Shown: positions 1 through 12,606 of the stretch, piece after piece
Layout: each line of letters opens with the position of its first letter
How positions within the stretch are numbered: the first letter of the stretch is position 1
Origin: Anthoceros angustus
Lineage: Eukaryota > Streptophyta > Anthocerotopsida > Anthocerotales > Anthocerotaceae
Direction of reading: 5' to 3'
DNA length: 64,000 bases
NCBI GenBank assembly: GCA_010909165.1
Contig: VJWM01000025.1
Coordinates: forward strand, 2,790,001-2,854,000
Position numbers and translations under genes: made by a program
Notes under the pieces: model-generated
The model's database searches: none
The model's input: the letters and a program-made list of their open reading frames with translations, nothing else
What the model was told of the DNA's origin: nothing

Positions 1-49
1 CTTTGGCTCTCTCATGTTGATCCTGCCATAGCTATTCTCTTAGCTTTTA
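1..49 (+). repeat. 3' end of the Copia 5' LTR
   Basis: Identical over all 49 bases to 15296-15344. It is cut by the window edge and directly followed by the primer-binding site. Confidence 0.85.
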
Positions 50-62
50 TGGTATCGAGCCT
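50..62 (+). other. Copia primer-binding site (initiator tRNA-Met type)
   Basis: The sequence tggtatcgagcc follows the LTR end directly. The usual plant Copia site is TGGTATCAGAGC; here CAG reads as CG, the same change seen repeatedly elsewhere in this element. Confidence 0.75.
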
Positions 63-959
63 ATTTAGATTTGGGCGACTAGCATGGGTGCCAACGCATC
101 CGACACCACAATCTTGCCATCTTTAGATCAAGATGCCAAGGCCTTGATTTCTGCGGCCACGAGACCTTGCAGGCCGTCCATGCATAGCTTATTTGGAGCA
201 AATCCCTTGTTACATTTGCGGATGCATGGACAAGCGGGTGACTTCGTCAGCTGCCGGAGTTGCCGTAAAACTCGCCACCAACCCATGACGCCTTCATCAC
301 AGTACCCGTGCGACAAGGAGCTTTTCTCATGAAGCCCCAACTCGAGCGTGCTGCGAGGACCTCGGCATCTCTCCACAAAGAGCTTTCGGCATTGCGGTCG
401 TCGTGTGTCTGGGAAGCATTTATCGAAGTTGTTGGACGGCATCAAGGCCCTCCACTTGTTTTGTGAAGAGCGATGCATGAAGGACCTCATGCCCGTAATC
501 CTTCGTACTTGTCATCAAGCGTCTTGCACCATGTTGTAGCTCTCTCTCTTCTGTTTATGACAGATAATTCAGATTCTGATGATGAATTGGTCGTGGACAT
601 TTCATCCCTCTTTCTTGAACCTACCTCTCATACTGCGTGGGACTTCTCCCCACGCAACCTTTTAGAATTAGAGAGCAACTACTTCAAAGCTGTCACGATA
701 GAGTTCTAAATCACGAAATCATGTGGAGTTTTCACCAAGTGTTCTGTAGTCCCTCTTTGAAAATTGAGTTCGGGACAAGGATAGGTTTAATGGTACAGTT
801 ACAACATCCGGGCCATGAGGTGACAAATCTTTGAGGAGAATGAGCTGTTGACCATTGTAGATGGCAGAACCCAGGTGACAACACCTGTTAGAACCCGAAG
901 AAATCCTAGCACAGGAGGCGTAAGGATAGGCGTGCTCGTTCTATACTCATTCTTTAGAT

Positions 960-1531
960 AGAAATGTGATGCCACACACCATAGATGCCAAAACCTCGGC
1001 GGATGTGTGGAAAGTTTTCGATCTATATATCGGACAGAGTTGGCGTCCACGGTGCATGCGCAGAGACTTCTTCAATTTGAGGATGCGGGACAATGAGCAC
1101 GTTGAGGCTTATATCAACAAGTTTAGGACTCTTAGTGCTAATCTTGCCTATTGTGGCAGATCTTGTGAAGTTCAAGCGACTATAAGTATCTTGGCTTCAC
1201 TTCGGAAAGTTATCAGCACTTTGTTGGCGATTAGAATGCCACAATACATCTTTCTTGTTCAGCGGCTACTAAACGAGGCAACTCGAGGTAATTGGCCCTT
1301 ATATCCGAGGAGCGCACAAGGAGTTTTCACAAACCAAAGGGCTCTACTTCCAACAACACAAGAGTATTGTTTACATCAAGAGGCCGAGGCGGCTTAGGTC
1401 GAGGTAGAGGACGTGGTTCCTACTCGAACCCACAACGAGATGTAATCAACAAGAAGACTTTTGTGTGCTGGCGGTGTAAGATTCCAGCCATTATGAGCAG
1501 GATCGTAAGAAGAAAGGAGGAGAGCCAGTAG
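960..1531 (+). pseudogene. Copia gag relic with RGG-rich tail and broken zinc knuckle
   Basis: The frame from about 966 encodes a UBN2/gag-like stretch with the ADVWKVFD and EAYINKFRTL blocks typical of Copia gag. A frame change near 1290 leads into an Arg-Gly-rich segment (GRGGLGRGRGRG) and then a zinc-knuckle start, CWRCK. The knuckle's remaining Cys and His residues fall in another frame. In the family, gag forms the virus-like particle and the knuckle binds RNA. There are at least two frame breaks, so no functional product is predicted from this sequence as given. Confidence 0.7.
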
Positions 1532-1591
1532 CGATCATCCTCCGAGCAACGTCACCATCGGCAAGGCTAAGCAGCCCACTATCACGGCGGT

Positions 1592-2180
1592 TTGTTTATC
1601 GTCCACACAAGTACAATCGACACATGGTTTCTCGATTCGAGCCACAAGTCATATTTGCTTTCAGGCGTGCTTTTTCTTCTTTCACTCCTTCTGCGATGCC
1701 AAGCAGTTTGTCTTATTAGGGGCGATAGTGGACTTTCTATCAAAGGTTGGGTTACATTATCATTTCCTTGCACGACTCTTCAAGCCTTACACTCACAAAG
1801 GTTCTCTATGTCCCTTCCATGACTAAGAACACGATGTCATCTGAAGTTGTCACGGGAACATTCTGCCAGTGTGTTTTGATCGGCAAGGGTGCTACGTTAC
1901 AAACTCAAGTTAGGGCATCATCTTTCTCGGGCTCACCTTCTCACGATCTGTACCTCTGAGCGTCAAGGCGTGTTAGGTTCTACTCAATCAGTTCATTCAC
2001 AGGTACCTTCCACACAATTGTGACACTGTCGTCTTGGACATGTCAATTTCCAACGCCTCAGTTCCTTGTCAAAGGTGAGAGTTATCGTGAGCCTTGAATT
2101 CCCTTTTGATAAGAACGCCTGTGAGTCCTGTCAATTGAGTAAGGCACATTCAACCTTTTGGGATATGGCCCTTAGCCGTC
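1592..2180 (+). pseudogene. Copia aspartic protease and gag-pre-integrase relic
   Basis: Around 1625-1665 the bases encode a W-F-L-D-S-(G)-A-T-S-H motif, the D-S-G active site of a Copia protease with one base missing in the Gly codon. Around 2010-2075 an LGHVNFQRLSSL-type block, and around 2105-2160 a CESCQLSKAH block, match the HHCC zinc-binding gag-pre-integrase domain. These pieces lie in different frames, so this is a relic or an error-laden copy. Confidence 0.7.
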
Positions 2181-2930
2181 TTGATGGCTTGCTTCATCAT
2201 GCATAGCGACATATGTGGCCCCATGTCCACTAGCTCCTTTGGGGGACTATTTCTTGACCTTCATCGACGAGTGGGCGAGATATTGTGTAGTTTTCTTTCT
2301 ACGACACAAGAGTGAAGCTTTTGGTACCTTAAGTCTTATGTTGCTATGCTCAACGCCGAGACTTCCTGTAAGGTGCGAATCTTGCGAACAGACAATGGCG
2401 GTGAGTACACCAATCACGCATTCGCATCCTTACATGCCAAGAAGGAATCCTTCATGGGTTGCTTCCTTACACTCCAGGCGAATGCTTCGGAGCATAAAAG
2501 CAGAACTCTGAGGAAGCCACTTTGGCTTCTCTCTTTGGACTCACCGTGGGTATTGGGCGAAGCTTTGATGGCCGTCAACTATGTACAGAATCGGCTGCCG
2601 ACAAAGGAGCTTGGCACCATGACCCCTTTTGAAAGATGGACGGGCAAGAAGCCCCGAGTTCGACACCTACGAATTTTCGGTGCTCCTGCTTATGCTCTCG
2701 TCCCTCCAGCATTGCGTTCCAAGCTTGATCCCAAGGCATCTCGGCATGTTTTTGTCGGGTACTCAGAGGAGGTGAAGGGCTACAAGTTGTTTAACCCGTC
2801 ACCCGTCAGCTCACTTTATCAAGGAGCGTGGTTTTCCACGAGGCTGCTCTTCTTCGCCGTCATACTGCTGCTTTGCTTCCGGATGCGACTCCTGTTTCTT
2901 CTTCCATCCATGGCATAGAAGATCTGTTCT
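2180..2930 (+). pseudogene. Copia integrase relic
   Basis: In order: a D-I-C-G-P-M block near 2208 carrying the first catalytic Asp, FLTFIDEWARY near 2245, RTDNGGEY near 2390 carrying the second catalytic Asp, and then NYVQNRLPTKEL, TPFERWTGKKP and FGAPAYALVP, the hallmarks of the Copia integrase C-terminal part. VFVGYSEEVKGYKLFNP follows. The frame changes several times, including near 2460-2520 where the third catalytic Glu (S-E-x-K-S-R) lies. The last part, from about 2697, is repeated at 5228. Confidence 0.8.
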
Positions 2931-3725
2931 TGTTAATCTTGATGAGGTCGTTCTTTGAACGAGGATGCTTCTCCTTCTCGAAATAAGGAACCAATTTCAC
3001 TTCGATTATAATGATGGTGAAGATGAAAAGGCTTGAGACATGATGGACATTTCAACATCTCCACCACCACCGGAGGCCCTTGTGATGATAGTGAACTCTC
3101 GGTATTCCCATGCGGACTCTTAAATCGATTGAGCTGTTGTCACCTCCATCGTAGAGCCCGAATCTGACTCGGTCCCTCCTCCTCGTCGTTCCACTCGCAT
3201 CCGTGACCTATGCAGTGGAAAGAGCCCCTTATTCGCACATATAGTCATGTGGGTGATTTTCTAAACCAAGTGGTCACAAAGAGGCCACATTTACCCTCTT
3301 TATCGTTGTAGACTTGAGATTCGTACCCAAGGGGTGATTTCGTGTCAAGACAACCAAAACATAGCCAATCCAACCAAACACGGACACACCAAAACATCTA
3401 GCGATTCTGAGACCGGCTCTACCTAACAACACGCACTGTGGCTATCTTAGCCACGCGACCTGATGTCACCCCGACACGGCCGGTTGCTAACTTAGCAACA
3501 CCCTCTATTCTAGCGGAGGGTCCACCTTGGGATCAGTCGGCTATTAATAGTGGGTCCGGTCGGGATCCAAGTGGATAAAGCTGATCTCTCCCCCCCCCTC
3601 TCTCTCTCTCTCTTATTCATCCACAAAGTTAGATCCACCAATCAGGATTACTGCTCCCATAACCCTTTTCCCCTCTCCCTTCCCCTCACTCTTGCAGCAT
3701 TTCTTCAGACTTCCTTGCCCCTCGT
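2697..3725 (+). repeat. Copy 1 of a ~1.0-kb internal duplication (integrase end plus downstream)
   Basis: Matches 5228-6228 almost end to end. It starts in the integrase C-terminus, runs through non-coding sequence with a CT microsatellite (about 3588-3613), and ends in a pyrimidine-rich tract. Differences between the copies are mostly 1-5 base indels and changes at CAG/CTG, for example ccctccagc against ccctccggc. Confidence 0.8.
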
Positions 3726-6700
3726 CCAGCCTTTCAGCTCACCTTCCAGCTCCAGACAGACCCTTCCAGGCTCTCACAGTCCCTTGAGGTGCCTCTCAGC
3801 CCTCCCCACACTCTCAAGTTTCCCCAGCTCTCTTCAACTCCCTTGTTCTCACACCTCCATTCAATCCACTTCCAGCTCTCGGCTCCTCCGTCCTTACAAG
3901 GTTCTCATCCAGACCTTACAGCCCTTCACCAACTCTCAAAATACTTGTTCATCTCTCCCAATCATTCCATCTCATCCACTCACGGATCTTCAACCTCCAC
4001 TCACTCTCTTCTTGACAACACAAACATCACTTACAGACTTCTCCAGTCCTTCTTACTCCTCTCAAACAGCCAATCAGCAACTCTCCATGTCCGGCATTCT
4101 CCACTTCTCACAGTTCACTTTTCCCTCATTTTCCAAACACCAAACCTCCAACACACGAAAACTCAAACACAAGGTGAGTACTAGACAAGCTGAGGGAATG
4201 AGTAAAGGAGGGACAGCCTCCCGGCTTCCACCCCTTCCTCTTGACCTTGAGGACTCCTCCAAGGAGACCTCAAGGCTCCCTTCCTTGCTTTCCACCACTC
4301 TTGCGGATCGGCCACCGCAGGATCCCAACAGTAGTCTTCTCCTGTGCGGAGGCGTGAGCTTCTGACCTTTGGATCTGGAACCCTCCCAAACCCCGTGCTC
4401 ACCCCAAACACCAAGACCTTAAACCAACATTGCTTACATTTCATCAAGAGGGCGCCTCTTATACCCAAGATCGCCCAGCGGCGCTTGCCAAAAATACCAA
4501 TCGGTCTTAGCCTACCAATCCTAGAGGCCTATCTATCAATTACATCCACTATGAGAGAGGATAAGATTTATCTATAACACATGGGCCTTTAGCTATTTGA
4601 GCCACTTACCCTATTACCTCTGGGCCTCCTAGGCCGCCTAGCCCCATGTTCTCCTCTTGCTCTCCTCCCTCTTGGCTGGTTGGGCAATCTCTCCCATAAA
4701 ATCTCTACCTCCTCATGGACTCTCTCTCTCTCTTGTGCTCGCCGCATAGTCAGTACTCCTCCTCGGTGAGCTCTTGAATCTGGATGGGTCGGTGAGAGTT
4801 TCCTCCTTAAGAATCCAACCCATAGGTAGGATCCGGTGCCGTCAAGGCATGGATCAAGTACCTCCATGTCCCCCTGTGCCCACAACAACATAAACTTTCG
4901 GAGACAATCTTCTCTCCGGCCAAGGAGAATCCGGGCACATGGTTATCTTGATAAGCATCCCTCAATCTAATGCACCATTGGGAAGTTAGACTTAGGCGGC
5001 TTACCCGCCTCCGGCCTGCTTGTCCTCCTCCAGTGTCTTGCCCCTTCTTCCTTGTTGTAGCTCTGGTCTTGGAGCTGTTGCTCCCTTAGCAGTGCAGGTG
5101 TTTCCTTAGCGGTGCGGCTTAGCAACCTCCTCTACCTCGGCCGATTCTTCCATGGAGGCTCCGCATCTTCCACGGTGGCTCTCCTTGCAATCCAGCCCTC
5201 TTGGCCTCTTTCCAACCTTTCCTTGCCTCGTCCCTCCGGCATTGCGTTCAAGCTTGATCCCAAGGCATCTCGGCATGTTTTTGTCGGGTACTCGAGGAGG
5301 AGGTGAAGGGCTACAAGTTGTTTAACCCGTCACCGTCGACTCACTTTATCAAGGGCGTGGTTTTCCACGAGGTGCTCTTCTTCGCCGTCATCTGCTGCTT
5401 TGCTTCGGATCGACTCCTGTTCTTCCATCCATGGCATAGAAGATCTGTTCTTGTTAATCTTGATGAGGTCGTTCTTTGAACGAGGATGCTTCTCCTTCTC
5501 GAAATAAGGGAACCAATTTCACTTCGATTATAATGATGGTGAAGATGAAAAGGCTTGAGACATGATGGACATTTCAACATCTCCACCACCACCCTTGTGA
5601 TGATAGTGAACTCTCGGTATTCCCATGCGGACTCTTCGGGTTGAGCTTTGTCACCTCCATCGTAGAGCCCGAATCTGACTCGGTCCCTCCTCCTCGTCGT
5701 TCCACTCGCATCCGTGACCTATGCAGTGGAAAGAGCCCCTTATTCGCACATATAGTCATGTGGGTGATTTTCTAAACCAAGTGGTCACAAAGAGGCCACA
5801 TTTACCCTCTTTATCGTTGTAGACTTGAGATTCGTACCCAAGGGGTGATTTCGTGTCAAGACAACCAAAACATAGCCAATCCAACCAACACGGACACACC
5901 AAAACATCTAGCGATTCTGAGACCCGGCTACTACCTAACAACACTCGGACACATGGCTATCTTAGCCACGCGACCTGATGTCACCGACAGCGGGCCGGTT
6001 GCTAACTTAGCAACCGCCCTCTATTCTAGCGGAGGGTCCACCTTGGGATCAGTCGGCTATTAATAGGGGTGGGTCCCAGTCGGGATCCAAGTGGATAAAG
6101 GCGATCTCTCTCTCTCTCTCTTACTCATCCACAAAGTTAGATCCACCAATCGGGATTCTGCTCCCATAACCCTTTTCCCTCTCCTCTCACTCTTGCAGCA
6201 TTTCTTGAGACTTCCTTGCCTCGTCCCTCCAAGGAGACCTCAAGGCTCCCCTATGGTGCTTTGTGCGTCAGAGGCTGAACCATGAGGGTTTCACGATCCT
6301 TGGTCTTCGCACAACTCTTCTCGGACCTTCCTTAATTCCGCTTCCATGCTACCTAGGCGTCCCTCCAAGACCTCCTTCTCCTGCTTCATTCCGGAGCTCC
6401 TTGGCTCTCCTGTTGTTCCCCTGCTGCGCTGTAAACCTAACAAAGAGGACCGAGCTATGGTCCTCCTCACCTAGTCGTGCCATGCTGAGACCGGCTCTTG
6501 TAGGGTGATGTTAGGCCCCAAACCTTCAGGATGGGTTCCCTCCTTCCTATCTGGCCGCTCTCCCACTCCGGTATATACTTGAGGTCACCCCTTGAGCAGT
6601 AGTGACTTTCTCGGTCATCGGCCGTGCCCAAGGTTGGGCGATTCCTGCTGACTGTTGCTTCCCGGCCACGGGCTCTGAGGCCAGTGCTTTGCTCGGCCTT

Positions 6701-9700
6701 TCCTTTATCCTTACATCCGGGTGAGTTCCCAGTCGTGCTCTTGTGGCTCTAGGAGTGGTTGGAGTCCCCTGTTGCTCGGACCTCTCTTGGTGCTGTTGGG
6801 GTCTTAGCAACTCCAGTTGCTTTGTTAGCCGGTGATACCTTAGCGCCACATTCCTCTTCATGGACACTTGGACTTCTCATCTTCACTCCCGGTGCCACGG
6901 AGATGGCCTCTTCCTCGACTCCTCTTTGGGCTTCCTTCTTTCAAACACCGGCCTCCGGGCATGGAAGGTGAGACCATCTCTATCCCCTCCTTGGCATGGT
7001 CAAAATGTGGATTAAGAAGGAGATAGGGCTGAGGTGATGGTAGGGTCAAGTGGTCCCTCTCACATCTTGTGTCATAGAACATCCTAGCCCAATCTATCTT
7101 GGACCCTCTCACCACCTCATAGAAAGACAAGAAATGGTCGACAATGTGCTCTAGCTTCTTAGTGATGAGAGCACAGGATCCACTGGCTAATCCGCCAGCT
7201 CGTGGTCTAACTTGTTGGTGACCCAGCCATTCTCCACCCTAGACAATGTGGGAGCAATGGCGCTTGTGCCTCCTGACTTTTGGGAGATGGCTTCTGAAAG
7301 GATCAATGATTATTCCACCACTTTCCTCTTGCCTCTCATAGACAGCTGGAACAACTGAATATTCCAGTGCGGGGTTGGTTCTCGTGTTGCCTTCCTGGCC
7401 TTCTCCTCATGTGTCTGCACATTCCAGACCAATTAGGCTCTTGTAGCACCACTTTTTGTCCATGAAGGACAAGTGATGCTTAGCCACCAAGGAACCCGCT
7501 TTCACTCTCCAGGCCCCATGTTGGGCCATTGAGCGATGGTAATGGCCTCAATGGATAGGAGTGGTCTTCTTAGTATGGTGTCAGTCTCCTCGGGGCGACT
7601 TCAGAAATTTCCGCTTAGCTCGGCTTTATGCGGAGAATTCCCCACTGGGCTGCTTCCTCGGCCAACTCCACGATGGCAGGGTGTCTGCAGATTCACTCCG
7701 GCACTTTGGGAAGCCTGCGGACCTGAATTTATTGATTCATAGCCACCTTGCCCGTTTTACGTATACGGCCCGGCACCCTAAATTGAACCCATCACGATCA
7801 CATCGATATCACTTTGCCCGCTCAAGCCGATTGCTGCCTTTCCTCCTCAATTGCTCGAGGTCGGGGAAAAGTGTATCCACCAAGTGGTTGAGCGGTGACC
7901 CCTCACAGTGCGCTTCGCCTCCGCCTTAATCCGCGCTCCCCTTGAGGGTGCGTGCCAGTCGCACCCTACCTCGTGCACGCTTCCCCTTCCTTCTGCAACT
8001 CTTCTCGGACCTTCCTTAATTCCGCTTCCATGCTACCTAGGCGTCCCTCAAGACCTCCTTCTCCCTCATGTGTCCTGCACATTCCTCTTGCTCTCCTCCC
8101 TCTTGGCTGGTTGGGCCGATTCCTCCTGTTGGGATTTCTGATCGCGTCCCGGCTGTTGCTCCCCTGCTTCCGCCACCCCTGAGCTCCTCCACAGTCTTCT
8201 TGCCCCTTCTTCCTTGTTGTAGCTCTGGTCTTGGAGCTGTTGCTCCCTTAGCAGTGCGAGTTATTGCTTCCTTAGCGGCTTGCTTGCTTGTAACCTCCTC
8301 GGTGCCAACTCGGCCAGATTCTTCCATGGGAGGCTCGCATCTTCCACGGTGGCTCTCCTTGCAATCCGGCCCTCTTGGCCTCTTTCCAACCTTTCCTTGC
8401 CTCGTCCCTCTCCTTCTTGTAGCGCCCGTATCCAGCAGTTTCGGCTGCGCATCGAGATGACATTGCGGCTCCCCTATGGTGCTTTGTGCGTCAGGAGTGA
8501 ACCATGAGGGTTTCACGATCCTTGGTCTTCCGCAACTCTTCTCGGACCTTCCTTAATTCCGCTTCCATGCTACCTAGGCGTCCCTCAAGACCTCCTTCTC
8601 CTGCTTCATTCCCGGAGCTCCTTGCTCCCTGTTGTTCCCCTATGCGCTGTAAACCTAACAAAGAGGACGAGCTATCGGTCCTCCATCTCACCTAGTCGTG
8701 CCATGCGAGACCAGCTCTTGTAGGGTGATGTTAGGCCCCAAACCTTGGGGATGGGTTCCCTCCTTCCTATCTGGCGCGACTCTCCCTGCGACCACTTGGG
8801 GTATACTTGAGGGTCACCTTTGAGCAGTAGTGACTTTCTCGGGGTCGGCTCGGTGCCCAAGGTTGGGCGATTCCTCCTGTTGACTGTGGCTTCCCGGCCC
8901 ACGGGCTCCTGAGGCTGGTCTTTGCTCCTTTGTCTGTACATCCGGGTGAGTTCCCAGTCGTGCTCTTGTGGCTCTAGGAGTGGTTGGAGTCCCCATTGCT
9001 CGGACCTCTCTTGGTGCTGTTGGGGTCTTAGCAACTCCGGTTGCTTTGTTGTTGTGGTGATGCCTTAGCGCCACATTCCTCTTCATGGACACTTGGACTT
9101 CTCATCTTCACTCCCGGTGCCACGGAGATGGCCTCTTCCTCGACTCCTCTTTGGGCTTCCTTCTTTCAAACACCGGCCTCCGGGCATGGAAGGTCGAGAC
9201 CATCTCTATCCCCTCCGAACTTGGCATGGTCAAAATGTGGATTAAGAAGGAGATAGGGCTGAGGGCTGGGTGATGGTAGGGTCAAGTGGTCCCTCTCCAC
9301 TGCATCTTGTGTCATAGAACATCCTAGCCCAATCTATCTTGGACCCTCTCACCACCTCATAGAAAGACAAGAAATGGTCGACAATGTGCTCTAGCTTCTT
9401 AGTGAGCTGAGAGCAGGATCCACTGGCTAATCCGGCCCATTTCGAGGTCTAACTTGTTGGTGACCCAGCCATTCTCCACCCTAGACAATGTGGGAGCAAT
9501 GGCGACAGCCTCCTGCTCGGTTTCGATCCGCGCATCCGCCGGACTTGCCATTCCACCCGATTCGGCCCCTCTTGATCGCAGCTCGCCAGCCCTTGCCGCC
9601 GTGACTCCGCTGCCCGGCGCGCCGCTTGTGGCCCCTCAGGCCTTTCGGGCTGCTCGCTCGCGGCGTCCAATGGGCTCAATGTAGATTTTTCTTGTTTATA

Positions 9701-10916
9701 AGCCTTCATTCCTCCCTTGGATTCTACTTGGCAAACACAAAACAAAAAAACACTTACTCTCCTCCTTTAGGTTTACCCTTGGTCTTCCAACTCCACGATG
9801 GCAAGGGTGTCCTGCCTAGATTCACTCCAGCACTTTGGGAAGCCGTCACGGACCACAATTTATTGATTCAGCCCTATCTTCCCAACGTTTTACGTGTCGG
9901 CTTGACACCCGGCACCCTAAATTGAAACCCTGTCACGATCCTTTGTACAGTAGCACTTTGCCCGCTCAAGCGATCACGCCTTTCCTCCTCAATTATGCGA
10001 GGTCCGGAAAAGTGTATCACCTGCAGTGGTTGAGCGGTGACCCCTCACAGTGCGCCTCCGCCTTAATCCGCGGCTCCCTTAGGTGCGTGCCCAAGTCGCA
10101 CCCTACCTCGTGCACGCTTCCCCTTCCTTGCGGCAATTCTCGGCCCCTCACTTACGCTGCCTACTCTTCTCGATCCCTTTACAGTACGGCCAGCGCGCGC
10201 CTTGACCTTCTCCAGCTACGGCCCGATTATTCCACTCCGCCAGGCGATGATTTCTGATCGCGTCCCGGCTGTTGCTCCCCGATTGCTTCCGCCACGCCGC
10301 CCTGAGCTCCTCCACGATCTTCGTTCGCCGCCTCGGCCCCTCCTCACGCCGTAGCCTTGGATCTGCTCGCCATCTCGGCTGGCCTCCCTCGGTTTCGATC
10401 CGCCGCGCAGCCGGACTTGCCATTCCACCCGATTCGGCCCCTCCAGTCGCTCGTCGCTGACCGTTGCTCTGACGCGCCATTTCCTCCGTCCGGTCACGCT
10501 CAGGAGCTTGAGGTGTGGCGCCGCCTTGATCCTTTGCAAGTATTCCTTGTCCTTCACGCGTGGAAATCGTTAATAGGACCCCGTTACTTCCCGTTGGGTA
10601 TTTCCAATGATTTATCAATTAGGTTTTCAGTTATCGGAAAATAATTCCAACAGTTGCTACCATAGCAGCGGGCTCGTCGGTTCATCATAGCAGTCCACAC
10701 TAGCGGTCCCATCCGCGTTAACAACCGGCCGAGCACCAACCCTCAAGAGATTACATCCGGGGTCGACTTAGACTCTCCTCCTCCTACTAGGCTCTAGTAG
10801 ACTTTTCTTATTTCCTAACCTACTTCACATTCCAACTCCACACGATTCTCACAACTTAAACACAAAACAAAAAAACACTCCTTTTTGAAATTGCAGTACC
10901 CATGTGGTCACCACAA
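3726..10916. repeat. Transposon-internal region of nested duplicated blocks, no intact gene
   Basis: Further repeated blocks are visible. 5041-5230 recurs at about 8197-8405. 6237-7240 recurs at about 8466-9480. 7667-8000 recurs at about 9795-10130. A short block with ctacctaggcgtccctc occurs three times (about 6305, 8001 and 8530). The minus strand is rich in Glu, Lys and Arg codons and gives broken coiled-coil-like peptides (8491-8691, with AELRKVREELRKTKDRE, and 8037-8516), but no continuous protein. The last 300 bases before 10917 show no recognisable coding sequence. I cannot assign a function; it may be a captured or nested gag-like sequence. Confidence 0.55.
5228..6228 (+). repeat. Copy 2 of the ~1.0-kb internal duplication
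   Basis: Second copy of 2697-3725. It keeps the end of integrase (KLDPKASRHVFVGY) but lacks everything upstream, so it is a partial duplicate and not a second element. Confidence 0.8.
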
Positions 10917-12606
10917 GTCACTTCCGAATTCTCTTACGCAGCGATTCGATGTTTGACTTCCTTGGTGAGCCTTTAACTTATCTGAAGCCTTAGCAGGCCC
11001 TGAGGCCTCTTTTTGGCAAGCTGCCATAGATTCAGAGTATAAGTCCCTCATCCAAAATAAGACATGGAAGCTTGTCGATCTCCTCACAGTGAAAACCGGT
11101 TCAATGTAAGTGGGTTTTCAAGAAAAGTTGAACAACATGGAGTGCATTGGAAGATACAAGGCCCGTCTAGTGGCCAAGGGCTATAGCCAAATCCGAGCTT
11201 GACTACAATGAAACATTTGCTCACATTGTCAAGTCCACCTCTGTTATCCTTGTGGCGATTCATCACAATCTCCTCGTGCATCAATGGATGTCAAAAGCGG
11301 CTACAGATAGCTTCTTGGAGGAAGACATCTATATGGTTCAGCCTGAAGGTTTTATCATTGACACCGACAAGGTTTGCAAGCTCCTCAAAACTCTTTATGG
11401 ACTCAAGCAGGCTTCACGAGCCTGGTATGAAGTGTTTCACAAACTTTTGATGGAGCTCGGCTTCACTTGCCTCAATGCAGACACCAGTGTATATATTTTA
11501 CGGGATGGAGCCGACTTTCTGATCCTTACAGTTTATGTCGATGACAATTTCCTTTTTAGCAATTCTGCTACTCTTATGGCTCATCAAACTGATCCTGCTT
11601 TCTAAGTTTGACATGACTGACCTTGGGGAACTTACCTTCTCCCTTGGTGTCCAGTTTCATCTCAATCCTACTGCTGGAACTATTGACATACATCAGGATC
11701 ACTTTGTTCATCAACTCCTCCAGCGTTTTAATATGCTTGATGCAAAACCAGTGTCCACTCCCATGGCACTTGGTGAGAAGCTTTCTGTTGAGCAATGTCC
11801 CACTACCGATGAGGAGAAGAAGCTCATGGCCAACATTCCTTATCGACAAGCTGTTGGCTCCTTAATTTACCTTTCTGGATGGACACGGTTGGACATTACT
11901 CGTGCGATGGGGCGTGGAGTCGATTTTAGAGAACCTGGTCCCCTCATCGATCGCGATTAACGTATCTTCGATACTTGAAAGGCACTCCCGACTTGGCTTG
12001 CGTTTTGAAGTCCACAACCGGTTTAGCTCTTTCAGCTTATTGCGATGCGGATTGGGCGGGGATCCGACACTCGGCAGTTGTTGCCTATTGCACTTTCATG
12101 GCACTTGATTGTTTCACAGTCGCAAAGTTATCCACCATATGTCTTTCCTCGTGGCGGTATGCGACCATGACTCAAGCTTCCAAGGAAATAATATGGATAC
12201 GCTGATTTCTCAAAGGACTTCAACAACTTCATCGATCCCACTCCATTATTATGTGACAACCAATCACCATCGCACTCTCAAGAAATCACATGTTCCATGC
12301 AAGGTCCAAGCATATCGAAATTAGCCATCACTTTATTCGTCAAGCAGAATCGGGAGAGGTAGGTCGTATGTTCCTCTGCGGACAATGTTTCGACCTTCTC
12401 ACTAAGGCCTTGTCAAAACCATTACATGAAAAACATACGCCGCATTTGCGAGATCCTCATTGCTACTAAGGGCACCGCCATTAGCCTGGTTTGCTTTTCT
12501 AATCCCCGATTGGGAGTTTCTTTGTGTTTTTGAGTGTCTTCACAGTCTTCTCGCCTTATCGGCCTTGGCAAACTCCTCCGTCAAGCTACAAACCCACGGA
12601 TGATCG
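10917..12606 (+). pseudogene. Copia reverse transcriptase/RNase H, copy 1
   Basis: The RVT_2 blocks are present. FLEEDIYMVQPEGF and LLKTLYGLKQASRAWYE lie near 11315-11430. The catalytic VYVDDN lies near 11533-11550. FSLGVQFHLN follows. The RNase H part has an AYCDADWAG block near 12030-12060, and the end carries EISHHFIRQAESGEVGR. An RT normally copies the element RNA and RNase H removes the template. The frame changes several times, for example after 11600 and near 11960 and 12240. The copy is repeated immediately downstream. Confidence 0.85.

Noticed and set aside
3550-4365. 271-aa Ser/Leu/Pro-rich plus-strand ORF
   Set aside because: Pyrimidine-rich low-complexity sequence inside the transposon, not kept in the duplicate copy.
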